Assembly (NCBI RefSeq): GCF_030867095.1
Contig: NC_081824.1
Coordinates: 148,023,433-148,087,432 of the forward strand
Length of the DNA: 64,000 bases
Source of the DNA: Alligator mississippiensis
Taxonomy: Eukaryota; Chordata; Crocodylia; Alligatoridae
Direction of reading: 5' to 3'
The notes beneath the pieces were generated by a model. It saw only the letters and a list, made by a program, of their open reading frames with translations. It searched no databases and had not been told where the DNA came from. Positions 60,801 to 64,000 of the stretch are shown one piece after another. The stretch's first letter is position 1; every line of letters starts with the position of its first letter. The translations under genes were made by a program, and so were the position numbers.

Positions 60801-63460
60801 ATTTTGCTTGAACTCTAAGGTCTGTTCCTGAATATTGGCAGCAGATTTTATTCCTGGTTTTCATAACCTGTTAATTTTGATCTGGTTTGGATCTCCTGTA
60901 TGCCATTCTAAATTTGTACATGTCACATTGGTATTCTGTTTCTCAATAAAAAGCTTTTAAAATTTTTAAATGAACTCCTCTTGGCTAATACACATACAAC
61001 TGCATAATTCATACAGTTGAATTTTAAAATACGGAGATGCAAAAGAGGTTCACTAAGTAGTTATAATGAAATATTTATTAATGCTATATGGATAAATTAA
61101 GTGAGTCTGTTGTTTCTTATGCAGTCTGGTTGTTCAAACAGCTGCATAATTTTGTATGTCAAATGGAAACTTGACTTGCATTTATATGAATGCTGTTTAT
61201 AACTGACACGTTAATAATGACTTTTATCAGAATTTTTAATTTAAATAATTTGTCAGCTTTTCAGAATTTGAAAGCTGTATTCTCCCCTTCCACTGCTGCC
61301 TGGTGAGGATAAAATAGGCAAAAGGTTATTGAATGAAATTAGCTTACAGCTAGGGAATTGTTGAGAGCTATGTTCTGGAATCCAATTTAGGCTAACATAC
61401 TTGCTAAGTATAAACATAAAATGCAGACTTTAAAACTCCTGCACTCATGTTAACAAGCCAAATGGTTGGGATCATAATGGAGTTTGGAGAAATCTCTTGT
61501 GTCATCTGTATAGTTCTGGCTTCTCTATCTACTAGCTTTTTTTTTACAGATGGCCCTGTTATACATTAGACATGCAGCCATAAAATGGAACTGCAGTATC
61601 TTTCATAAACATTTTAAGATATTTATATGGTAAGAAAAGAAAGCAAAGATTTCTTTGTGAAAGAGAGTGATGAATTATTCATCGCTCTCTTTCATTTAAG
61701 AGAAAACATAGCTGCTCTAGGTGTCTCTTGTTAAATCTCTCAGCCAAAACCTACTGTTACGGAACAATGGCTAACATGCCTATTCTTCTGCATTCACTAT
61801 ATAATAGTATTCTAACAAAATATAGCCTAGATGAAAGTACTGTAAGATAGATACATAACTAGTGGGATCATCATGCTCAATGAATAGTTACAATGGCTTG
61901 ATGTCTAAAGGAGAGGAGATAACAAGTAGGATTTTCTATGGTTCTGTCCTGGGTCTGATACTGTTTGGTATCTTCATTAACTGATATTGAGGATGGGATT
62001 GCATGTACCCTTGTCAAATGTGCAGCTAAAGCCAAGCTGGATGGAGTTGTAGACACTCTGCAGGGATAGGATTATGATTCAGAATGATACTAATGAAATG
62101 AAGTGGTCTGAAATTAATCAGGTGAAATTCAGGTGAAATAGGGAAAAATGCCAAATCCTGCACTTTGATAAAACAATCGCATGCACAAATACAGACTGGA
62201 GAATAACTAGGTTGTAGTACTGCTGAAAAAGACTAGGTTAGTGGCCCATAAAGTGAATAGAAACCAACAGTGTGCTCTTGCTGCAAAAAAAGGCTAACGG
62301 CCTTCTGCAAAAAGCAAAGATTTTTGTAAGGGATACCTTTTATTCGACCAGCTGTGTGATTGGGATGAAGTTAGACAGGCTTTTGAAGAATGCCTTGCAT
62401 GTGAAAGTTTGTCCAACTTTATTACAGCCAGGCAGTTGCTCCAATAAAAGATATCACCCACAGAAATCCTGCCTTTCACAAGCTCTCTGGACCATCATGG
62501 CAGCCACATCACTCTAATGCTCCTAATAGCATACTGAGCTTTATAAATAGGAGTTTCTCTTGCAAGTGAAAGAAGGTGATCCTTCCACTCTATGCAGCCC
62601 TTGTAAGACCTTACCTGGAGTACTGTCCAGTTTTGGGTACTTCATTTCAAGAAAGATGTGAACAAATGAGTTCAGGTGAGAGCAACAAAAATGACTGGGT
62701 CTGGAAAATAGGGCATATGAGGAAAGGCTGAAAGAAGGTGGATTATTTAATGTGGAGAAGAAGAGGACAAGATTTCATAAAAGTCTTCAATAATAATCCT
62801 TCAGGTATTTGAAGGTATTTATAAAGGGGGTGGAGATAAATTATTCTCTGTGGCTGCAGAGCACAGGGCAAAAAACAATGACCTTAAATTGCAGCAAGGG
62901 AATTTTAGGTTGGATATTAGAAAGAACTTTCTCACTGTGAAGGTGATTTCATACTGGGACAGATTGCATAGAGATTGTGGACTTTGCATCTGTTTGAAGT
63001 TTTTAAGAGCAGGTTAGACAAATACTTGGCCAGGATGGCTTAGACCAGCGGTGCCCACAGGCACCATGGCAACCCCCCAAGGTTTATTTAGGAGACAGTG
63101 CAGGATTGATTGGATTGATCTAAATACTTTAATATCTATTGATCTAAATACTTTAATGTTCATATTGGTGCCTGCTGCTTTTTTCTTTTAAATTCTAATG
63201 TGCCCTTGGGCGCATAAACATTGGGAGCGCCTGGCTTAGACAAAGATGATTCTGCGTTGAACAGGGTTGGAGTCTAGTTTACTTCCTGAAGTGCCTCCAG
63301 CCCTACTTTTCCATGAATTTGATCTTAATGGTTCTTTCTTTTCTTGAAAGCAGTTTAACAGTAAAACGAGAGATGGCTTTACTGTTAACACACAAGTCCC
63401 CAGCCTTAAAGATCCAGGAAAAGAATATGATGGATTCACAATTACAATAACAGGAGATAA
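7838..63460 (+). CDS. TTC13: TTC13 gene, 18 exons seen, 3' end beyond window
   Basis: The coding sequence is 7838-8075, 12598-12692, 16879-16954, 21028-21098, 25697-25762, 28040-28132, 28316-28432, 29218-29328, 35056-35138, 41486-41627, 43142-43316, 43717-43873, 46851-46981, 47331-47463, 48445-48537, 55806-55889, 58746-58830 and 63351-63460. Every junction is GT/AG and the frame stays open for 686 codons plus two bases. Order of parts: a hydrophobic N-terminal stretch (residues about 10-32, signal-peptide or anchor-like); a low-conservation linker to about 130; seven to eight TPR units (about 133-405); then a conserved C-terminal domain without a name I know. It matches vertebrate TTC13 along its whole length; the human protein is about 860 residues, so roughly a fifth is missing off the right edge. 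The biochemical role is poorly known. TPR arrays are protein-binding scaffolds, and the plant relative SRFR1 represses immune signalling. Start chosen for its Kozak context (A at -3, G at +4) and agreement with family N-termini. Confidence 0.95.
8405..8930 (+). mobile_element. CR1 LINE 3' end, split by a hAT insertion
   Basis: Recognised by the CR1 terminal sequence: AGCACTGGAACAGGTTGCCCAGAGA at 8505, GGAGGTTTTTAAGACCCAGG at 8549, then GGTTGGACTAGA and, after the insertion, GGTCTCCTGAGGTCCCTTCC. Only the last 300 bases or so are present, the usual 5'-truncated CR1 form. Confidence 0.8.
8689..8886. mobile_element. hAT-like miniature element inside CR1
   Basis: Its ends are TGGGGCGGCCAAC on the left and GTTGGCCATCCCTG on the right. 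The flanking octamers are GACTAGAT and GACTGGGT (6 of 8 identical), lying in the CR1 GGACTAGATGACC consensus; this shows that CR1 came first. Confidence 0.65.
9160..9557 (+). mobile_element. CR1 LINE 3' end, split by a hAT insertion
   Basis: GAGCCGGGGTTGGACTAGGG lies before the insertion and GACCTCTTGAGGTCCCTTCC after it, ending in the CR1 tail TTCTATGATTCTATGA. The left boundary is approximate. Confidence 0.8.
9219..9500. mobile_element. hAT miniature element with perfect 8-bp TSD
   Basis: The duplicated octamer GACTAGGG (9211-9218, 9501-9508) is exact. Its ends are CAGTGATTCTCAACC and, on the minus strand, CAGTGCTTCTCAATC, the MER5-like hAT terminus. Confidence 0.85.
10021..10245. mobile_element. 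hAT miniature element with perfect 8-bp TSD
   Basis: Exact duplication GTTACAGG (10013-10020, 10246-10253). The ends are CAGAACTGTCC and, on the minus strand, CAGGGCCGTCC. The interior is GC-rich. Confidence 0.8.
12598..12692 (+). CDS. TTC13: TTC13 exon 2 (residues 80-111)
   Basis: It follows TTTTTGCAG and ends before GTATGC. It encodes FFHFHESDCE and then SLVSLNTEKIL, matching the acidic linker of TTC13. Codon 80 (Asp) is completed across the junction. The exon ends in phase 0. Confidence 0.92.
13811..13998. repeat. Dispersed repeat, copy 1 of 2
   Basis: Shares an ordered set of words with 50421-50584: GTTAGCCATGTTAGTCTG, GCACTTCATAGG, GCTTTCATAGG, CTATGAAAGTTCATGCC and TTTCTGAAC. The same word order is common in reptile genomes, but I cannot name the family with certainty. 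Confidence 0.6.
14010..14232. mobile_element. hAT miniature element
   Basis: The termini CAGTGGTTTTCAAACTT (left) and GAGTTTGAAAACCACTG (right) are near-perfect inverted repeats of the MER5-like type. Flanking octamers TTTTAATG and CTCTAAGG agree at 5 of 8 positions. Confidence 0.75.
16879..16954 (+). CDS. TTC13: TTC13 exon 3 (residues 112-136)
   Basis: It follows TTTTACAG and ends before GTAAGG. It encodes SQAKSLAEQKRFPFATDND and then TNEEL, a near-invariant TTC13 segment leading into the first TPR. It ends one base into codon 137. Confidence 0.95.
19859..19943. mobile_element. Fragment of the TATTTACTC-ended element family
   Basis: TATCATATTTACTTGAATAT then AAGATGACCCCCAAATAATT and AGATTCTGTATATGG match the complete members at 27246 and 32304. 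It is cut off at the CR1 that follows. Confidence 0.6.
19944..20575 (-). mobile_element. CR1 LINE fragment (C-terminal RT region and 3' end)
   Basis: On the minus strand it encodes the CR1 reverse-transcriptase tail: LEYCIQFWAPHFKRDVDNLE, then SYEERLRDLNLFSLRKRRLR and WNGLPREVLVSPALEVFKR, with frame breaks between. On the plus strand the 3' end reads TTTAGGGTTGGAAGGGACCT. A short internal duplication of CTCTTAACCATGCAAG lies near 20371-20401. Not functional. Confidence 0.85.
21028..21098 (+). CDS. TTC13: TTC13 exon 4 (residues 137-160, TPR1)
   Basis: It follows TTTTCTCAG and ends before GTAAAT. It encodes IAYVLIGNGLYDEAVRHF and then SSMLQ, the first TPR helix pair with the usual G..YDEA..HF spacing. 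Ends in phase 0. Confidence 0.95.
21547..22330. mobile_element. GC-rich foldback hAT-like element with a 49-G tract
   Basis: The left terminus TAGAAGTACACTGATAGAG corresponds to the TAGGGGTGCACTGATAGAG end at 4463. The left arm (GGGGGGCAGATAAAGGGAAG at 21678) faces a pyrimidine-rich right arm (CTGCCCCCCATCCCCCTTCC near 22226). The right terminus was not found, so the right boundary is approximate. The homopolymer and C-rich stretches would fold strongly. Confidence 0.5.
21804..21852 (+). repeat. 49-base poly-G tract
   Basis: An uninterrupted run of 49 G, which could be real or an assembly estimate, since such runs are hard to sequence. G-quadruplex formation is likely on this strand. Confidence 0.7.
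24117..24300 (+). mobile_element. tRNA-like SINE with CR1-like tail
   Basis: The 5' part, CCAGTGGCACAATGGATAAT then GCATCTGATGTGGATCAG, resembles an arginine-type tRNA (box A TGGCACAATGG, stem, anticodon region), though box B is degraded. The 3' part ends GGTTGGACCCACTGATCTCG, GGTCCCTTCCAGTTCTAATG and TCTATGAAATTTATGAA, a CR1-type 3' end. SINEs borrowing a CR1 tail are known in reptiles; this family is not one I can name. Confidence 0.55.
24366..24645 (+). mobile_element. CR1 LINE 3' end
   Basis: Shows AGGAGCAATGGCCTCAAGCT, GAGATTAGGGAGAACTTTCT and GAGCCGGGGGTTGGACTGAA followed by GACCTCATGAGGTC. It is 5'-truncated, and the tail ends near TTTCCATGATCA. Confidence 0.85.
25697..25762 (+). CDS. 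TTC13: TTC13 exon 5 (residues 161-182)
   Basis: It follows TTTTGAATAG and ends before GTGAGT. It encodes EEPELVSAIYGRGIAYGKKG and LH, the turn after TPR1 and the first helix of TPR2. Phase 0 at both ends. Confidence 0.95.
27246..27821. mobile_element. TATTTACTC-ended inverted-repeat element with internal hairpin
   Basis: The ends are TACTATATTTACTCAATCC (left) and, on the minus strand, TGCTGCACTTACTCAAATTT. The middle (27420-27640) is GC-rich pyrimidine sequence. Near the right end is a 29-bp perfect palindrome. No coding capacity. Confidence 0.6.
27703..27772. repeat. Perfect 29-bp inverted repeat, 12-nt loop
   Basis: Arms 27703-27731 and 27744-27772 are exact reverse complements (starting CAATAATTAGATTC on one arm, ending GAATCTAATTATTG on the other) around the loop GTAACATTTATT. 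Confidence 0.9.
27832..27863. repeat. (GT)16 microsatellite
   Basis: Sixteen uninterrupted GT units in TTC13 intron 5, just after the AT-ended element. Confidence 0.9.
28040..28132 (+). CDS. TTC13: TTC13 exon 6 (residues 183-213)
   Basis: It follows CTTTTAAG and ends before GTGAGA. It encodes TELALFELSRVISVEPD (second helix of TPR2) and PEVFEQRAE (start of TPR3). Phase 0 at both ends; only 183 bp of intron separate it from exon 7. Confidence 0.95.
28316..28432 (+). CDS. TTC13: TTC13 exon 7 (residues 214-252, TPR3/TPR4)
   Basis: It follows TTTTTAG and ends before GTTAGT. It encodes ILSPLGRISEALADLTKAIQ and then YRHRGTLYFISE: the remainder of TPR3 and the first helix of TPR4. Phase 0 at both ends. 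Confidence 0.95.
28433..29217 (+). other. TTC13: TTC13 intron 7
   Basis: 785 bp of AT-rich sequence in which I see no repeat or gene. Confidence 0.85.
29218..29328 (+). CDS. TTC13: TTC13 exon 8 (residues 253-289, TPR4/TPR5)
   Basis: It follows TATAACAG and ends before GTAAAA. It encodes DYATAHEDFQHSLELNKNQP and then AMLYKGLTFFHRGLLK. Phase 0 at both ends. Confidence 0.95.
30221..31296. mobile_element. 1.1-kb hAT-like element with GC-rich interior
   Basis: The termini TAGGGTTACCATATTTTC and, on the minus strand, TAGGGTTACCATACATCTG are inverted repeats that continue to AGAGGACG and its minus-strand counterpart. Flanking octamers TTTAACAG and GTTAACAA agree at 6 of 8 positions. The interior is rich in CCCCTCACTCC-like repeats; no transposase was found. 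Confidence 0.65.
32304..33081. mobile_element. TATTTACTC-ended element with GC-rich cargo
   Basis: The left end TAGTGTATTCAGCTGAATCC and the minus-strand right end TACCATATTTACTCAAATTC share 18 of 27 bases, continuing to AAGATGA/AAGACGA. Inside the left end are AAGATGACCC and AGATTCTGTATATGG, diagnostic of this family. The middle is pyrimidine-rich, with no coding capacity. Confidence 0.6.
35056..35138 (+). CDS. TTC13: TTC13 exon 9 (residues 290-316, TPR5/TPR6)
   Basis: It follows TTGTACAG and ends before GTGAGC. It encodes EAIESFKEALKQKADFIDAY and then KSLGQAY. It ends two bases into Arg317, so the run of phase-0 TPR exons stops here. Confidence 0.95.
36255..36870 (-). mobile_element. Decayed non-LTR retrotransposon RT fragment
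   Basis: On the minus strand, frames read ELYSNAGSGV and then GVRQGC, an RT core motif. They then jump to VKLYLPHAVVISTMLYSCET and, in another frame, FGHVKRRLDTIANTIIQGTV, typical of the C-terminal end of RTE/L2-like LINE proteins. The RT palm between GVRQGC and the tail is deleted and stops interrupt the rest. Family uncertain. Confidence 0.65.
37669..37815 (+). repeat. Imperfect 108-bp-spaced tandem repeat
   Basis: CTGACACCCTCATATGCCAA then CAGTTCATAAGAGCA (37669-37707) recurs as CTGACACCCTCATGGGCCAG then CAGTTCATAAGGGCA (37777-37815). A weaker third copy starts near 37851 (CTGATCCCCTTATG). Confidence 0.55.
38361..38410 (+). repeat. 50-nt pure polypyrimidine tract
   Basis: Uninterrupted T/C run of CTT and CCTT units; could form triplex DNA or act as a decoy polypyrimidine tract, but no AG acceptor with an exon follows it. 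Confidence 0.8.
38865..40400. mobile_element. Possible solo LTR or LTR-retroelement remnant
   Basis: The segment starts TGTGATGAAC and ends GTTCATCACA, a 10-bp terminal inversion with the TG...CA form of LTRs. It holds a 22-G tract (39043-39064) and an AATAAAAG word at 40093. No target-site duplication is seen (GGACGT against ACAATG) and no pol-like frame or primer-binding site was recognised, so the call is tentative. Confidence 0.35.
39043..39064 (+). repeat. 22-base poly-G tract
   Basis: Uninterrupted run of 22 G within the possible LTR. Confidence 0.8.
41486..41627 (+). CDS. TTC13: TTC13 exon 10 (residues 317-364, TPR6/TPR7)
   Basis: It follows CTACGCAG and ends before GTAAGT. It encodes ELGNFDAATESFQKALLL and then LKGMMLYHHGSLDEALKNFK: the rest of TPR6 and most of TPR7. 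Ends in phase 0. Confidence 0.95.
41628..43141 (+). other. TTC13: TTC13 intron 10
   Basis: 1.5 kb of AT-rich sequence in which I see no repeat or gene. Confidence 0.85.
43142..43316 (+). CDS. TTC13: TTC13 exon 11 (residues 365-422)
   Basis: It follows ATCTTCTAG and ends before GTAAGT. It encodes RCLQLEPYNEVCQYMKGLSH, then AMGQFYEGIKAQTKVMLND and PEYLKVKYLR: the end of TPR7, a degenerate eighth TPR-like unit and the hinge to the C-terminal domain. Ends one base into codon 423. Confidence 0.95.
43317..43716 (+). other. TTC13: TTC13 intron 11
   Basis: 400 bp, AT-rich, nothing recognised. Confidence 0.85.
43717..43873 (+). CDS. TTC13: TTC13 exon 12 (residues 423-474)
   Basis: It follows CCTCCACAG and ends before GTAAGT. 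It encodes YSRYLHSHLDTPLTEYNIDI and then FKDHWAKNLPFLIEDYEEQP, a highly conserved TTC13 block. Ends two bases into Lys475. Confidence 0.95.
43917..44694. mobile_element. Foldback hAT element
   Basis: Perfect 14-bp terminal inverted repeats, CAGTGGTCTCCAAC and GTTGGAGACCACTG. Flanking octamers GCTTATAG and CCTTACAG agree at 6 of 8. The GC-rich interior folds about a centre near 44262: CAATATGTGCATGGGGTGAG (left) faces a right arm ending in CACCCTGTGTACAGATTGG, and the arms carry matching GCTGCTGCTG/CAGCAGCAGC. Confidence 0.8.
45233..45500 (+). repeat. Dispersed repeat (reptile-type)
   Basis: AGAACATAAGAAGTGCCATT, then ATCTTGCCCAGTATCCTGT and CCTCCAAGAATTTGTCCAAT follow the order of a repeat abundant in turtles and crocodilians that I recognise by wording but cannot name. 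Confidence 0.55.
46851..46981 (+). CDS. TTC13: TTC13 exon 13 (residues 475-518)
   Basis: It follows TTCTTCAAG and ends before GTATGC. It encodes DVLLQNFESYKPEVQELICV and then SLMQYDTPGFLPNKRIHR. Ends one base into Ala519. Confidence 0.95.
46982..47330 (+). other. TTC13: TTC13 intron 13
   Basis: 349 bp, AT-rich, nothing recognised. Confidence 0.85.
47331..47463 (+). CDS. TTC13: TTC13 exon 14 (residues 519-562)
   Basis: It follows GTCATCCAG and ends before GTAATG. It encodes MGLAALEVMQAVQRTWTNSK and then LMQWRDMFDIAVKWR, among the most conserved stretches of the family. Ends two bases into Arg563. Confidence 0.95.
47464..48444 (+). other. TTC13: TTC13 intron 14
   Basis: 981 bp, no recognised repeat or gene. 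The open frames near 47734 and 48234 have no family likeness. Confidence 0.85.
48445..48537 (+). CDS. TTC13: TTC13 exon 15 (residues 563-593)
   Basis: It follows CTTTTCAG and ends before GTATGA. It encodes IANPDQPVLWLDQMPARSLS and then RGFNNHINLI. Ends two bases into Arg594. Confidence 0.95.
50421..50584. repeat. Dispersed repeat, copy 2 of 2
   Basis: Related to 13811-13998: GGTAGTTAACCATGTTAG, GTAGCACTTTAGAAACC, CTATGAAAGCTTATGC and TTCTCTGAACCAGTTAGCC in the same order. Confidence 0.6.
52835..54150 (-). pseudogene. Decayed R2-like (restriction-like-endonuclease) non-LTR retrotransposon
   Basis: Reading the minus strand from 54150 leftwards, in order: ELTKTTTFETFEA and VAELTKELSEAA; SKIQKL then a frameshifted RDILDG-like region (pre-RT linker of R2-type proteins); an abrupt jump near 53870 to INLVWELYNGCTTTIQS and IPIWSGVK of the RT; LAYTENLVLL at the RT active-site position, where YADD is expected, so the catalytic aspartates are lost; WMGLRFNTAKCTSLHTD; then the endonuclease-like CPDITVTNEDSK and MVDVTIPFE; and the end DKLMLNLMVSDTLC followed by SRDIYEKHITGQR. 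Several stops and frameshifts plus an internal deletion of the N-terminal RT make it non-functional. R2 elements normally sit in 28S rDNA; no rDNA flank is seen here. A related RLE clade (R4, NeSL, HERO) is possible. Confidence 0.72.
55195..55332. mobile_element. Fragment of the TATTTACTC-ended element family
   Basis: CCAATAATTAGCTTCTGTAC, CATATATAGAACCTAACTAA, GGGGTCATCTTATAATCAG and the end GGGTAAATATTGTA match the right part of the complete members. The left boundary is uncertain. Confidence 0.55.
55806..55889 (+). CDS. TTC13: TTC13 exon 16 (residues 594-621)
   Basis: It follows TACCAACAG and ends before GTAAAT. It encodes GQVINMRYLEYFEKILHFIK and then DRILVYH. Ends two bases into Gly622. 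The intron before it (7.3 kb) is the longest in the window. Confidence 0.95.
56455..56565. repeat. Small inverted repeat
   Basis: GTGCAGTAGCCTAATTATAC followed by TGCACAGTAGCA faces TGCTGCACAGTATCATTAGG and then CTACTGTGCAGTAGC, giving imperfect inverted and direct repeats of a GCACAGTA word. Confidence 0.5.
57386..57663. mobile_element. hAT miniature element with perfect TIR and TSD
   Basis: Perfect 13-bp terminal inverted repeats CAGGGGTTTTCAA / TTGAAAACCCCTG, flanked by the exact octamer GTCTAATA (57378-57385, 57664-57671). The interior includes GTACCCCTGGGGGTAC near the right end, also seen at 2872-2887, so it is related to the 3208-3521 family. Confidence 0.9.
58746..58830 (+). CDS. TTC13: TTC13 exon 17 (residues 622-650)
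   Basis: It follows TTTTTTCAG and ends before GTAATG. It encodes ANNPKGVLEIREALEKVHKV and then EDLLPIMK. An internal GTACAT is not used, since the frame and homology run through it. Ends in phase 0. Confidence 0.95.
59555..59801. mobile_element. hAT miniature element
   Basis: The ends are TAGTGGTTCTCATCC and, on the minus strand, AAGTGATTCTCAATC. Flanking octamers GTATAGGG and GTAGAGAG agree at 6 of 8. Confidence 0.65.
62306..62520. repeat. Unidentified insertion in CR1
   Basis: Interrupts CR1 coding. It contains GGGATACCTTTTATTCGACC and later CCAATAAAAGATATCACCC, an imperfect inverted pair, suggesting another miniature element. Boundaries approximate. Confidence 0.5.
63046..63233. mobile_element. 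hAT miniature element with perfect 8-bp TSD
   Basis: Exact duplication GCTTAGAC (63038-63045, 63234-63241) inside the CR1 tail. The ends are CAGCGGTGCCCACAGG and, on the minus strand, CAGGCGCTCCCAATG. Removing the element and one octamer restores the CR1 sequence. Confidence 0.85.
63351..63460 (+). CDS. TTC13: TTC13 exon 18 (residues 651-686), last exon in window
   Basis: It follows TCTTGAAAG and ends before GTAAGT. It encodes QFNSKTRDGFTVNTQVPSL and then EYDGFTITITGD. It ends two bases into a codon, so at least one more exon must follow beyond 64000. Confidence 0.95.
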
Positions 63461-64000
63461 GTAAGTTTGCTTTAAAAATGCATACTTTTTATAGTTTTAA
63501 TTGCCAACAGTGAAGTGTTCCTTGACAATGAAATTGCAGCAGAAATTAGTTTCTTGCTCTAATTATGAATTTACATTTGCATGATTAGGATCTTTTCTAA
63601 TTTTCATTGGGAGGAGAAAAGCTTCATCATGGTCTATTCTAAATACACTTTTGTATCTGTTTTGAGATATTTTGATTCCTGTTTTTTGCACTGGGGAGAT
63701 GAGGAAGGAACACAGAAAATATTTACAATGTAGGCTAGATCATTTGCAGTGATTTAATCCCACTGAATCTAGAAGTGATTCTCTGTGCTGTTTGTAGTAA
63801 TTAGCAGTATCAGGACAATTTGATTTTTGTAGTTTAAATTAACAGAATAAAATCACACCACAAATTCTAGCGCTGAAATAGAAAACTACTGATGAAGGTC
63901 TGTTGTTTTAGCCTACCGTAGCTTGTTCATTTGGGTGTGCTGCCCATTTGTTCTTTTTGCTCCAGAAGAATCCTTGGCAAAGAGTTGAAGTAGTGAGAGA
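63461..64000 (+). other. TTC13: Start of TTC13 intron 18
   Basis: Follows the GTAAGT donor of exon 18. The next conserved TTC13 segment (VGNILFSVETQ-like) is not present, so the next exon is beyond the window. Confidence 0.8.

Larger units (their letters stand above)
61885..63315 (+). mobile_element. CR1 LINE, long decayed copy with two insertions
   Basis: The left part encodes RT words in broken frames: SVLGLILF and FINDIEDGIACTLVK. Then follow YAALVRPYLEYCP-like coding near 62590-62630, GCAGCAAGGGAATTTTAGGT, TGGATATTAGAAAGAACTTT and CTTGGCCAGGATGGCTTAGA. The 3' end resumes after the hAT insertion with GATGATTCTGCGTTGAACAG and TGCCTCCAGCCCTACTTTTC. Insertions lie at about 62306-62520 and 63046-63233. 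Confidence 0.8.
58831..63350 (+). other. TTC13: TTC13 intron 17
   Basis: Carries a hAT element at 59555, a GC-rich patch (59948-60345) with a hAT-like left end CAGTGCTATTCAACTT, and a long CR1. Nothing recognised in 60350-61880. Confidence 0.85.

Overview
This is a stretch of vertebrate nuclear genome. Nothing in it looks bacterial or viral: coding sequence is split into short exons with GT/AG splice sites, and most of the window is intron filled with retroposon and DNA-transposon remnants. The CR1 LINEs, many small hAT-type elements and a GC-rich head-to-head promoter point to a sauropsid. A crocodilian is my first guess and a turtle my second, but the gene itself does not decide it.

Two genes are recognised. 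ARV1 (ER membrane lipid-homeostasis factor) lies on the minus strand. Only its first coding exon (7480-7587) is visible; the first 7.5 kb are its intron 1. TTC13 (tetratricopeptide repeat protein 13) lies on the plus strand, starts at 7838 and fills the rest of the window. I could place 18 consecutive coding exons ending at 63460. They join without a frame break into 686 complete codons plus two bases, and the C-terminal part lies beyond 64000. The two start codons are 250 bp apart and share a CpG-rich bidirectional promoter with a mirrored pair of ACTACG..TCCCAG motifs, a GC box and an NRF1-type palindrome.

Layout: 1-1900 AT-rich ARV1 intron; 1950-6400 GC-rich foldback repeats and small transposons; 6600-8200 CpG-rich promoter area with ARV1 exon 1 and TTC13 exon 1; 8076-63350 TTC13 exons 2-18 separated by introns of 0.2-7.3 kb; 63461-64000 start of intron 18.

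The introns carry five clear CR1 copies (two of them split by hAT insertions, one holding two separate inserts), about a dozen hAT-like miniature elements (several with perfect 8-bp target-site duplications), a family of AT-ended elements with GC-rich middles, a tRNA-like SINE, a decayed LINE with a GVRQGC motif, a decayed R2-like (restriction-like-endonuclease) retrotransposon at 52835-54150, and a possible solo LTR at 38865-40400. I found no CRISPR array, rRNA, intact tRNA or intact transposase. No new biological system is evident. The most interesting items are the R2-like fossil outside rDNA, the near-palindromic hAT elements, and the mirrored promoter motifs.
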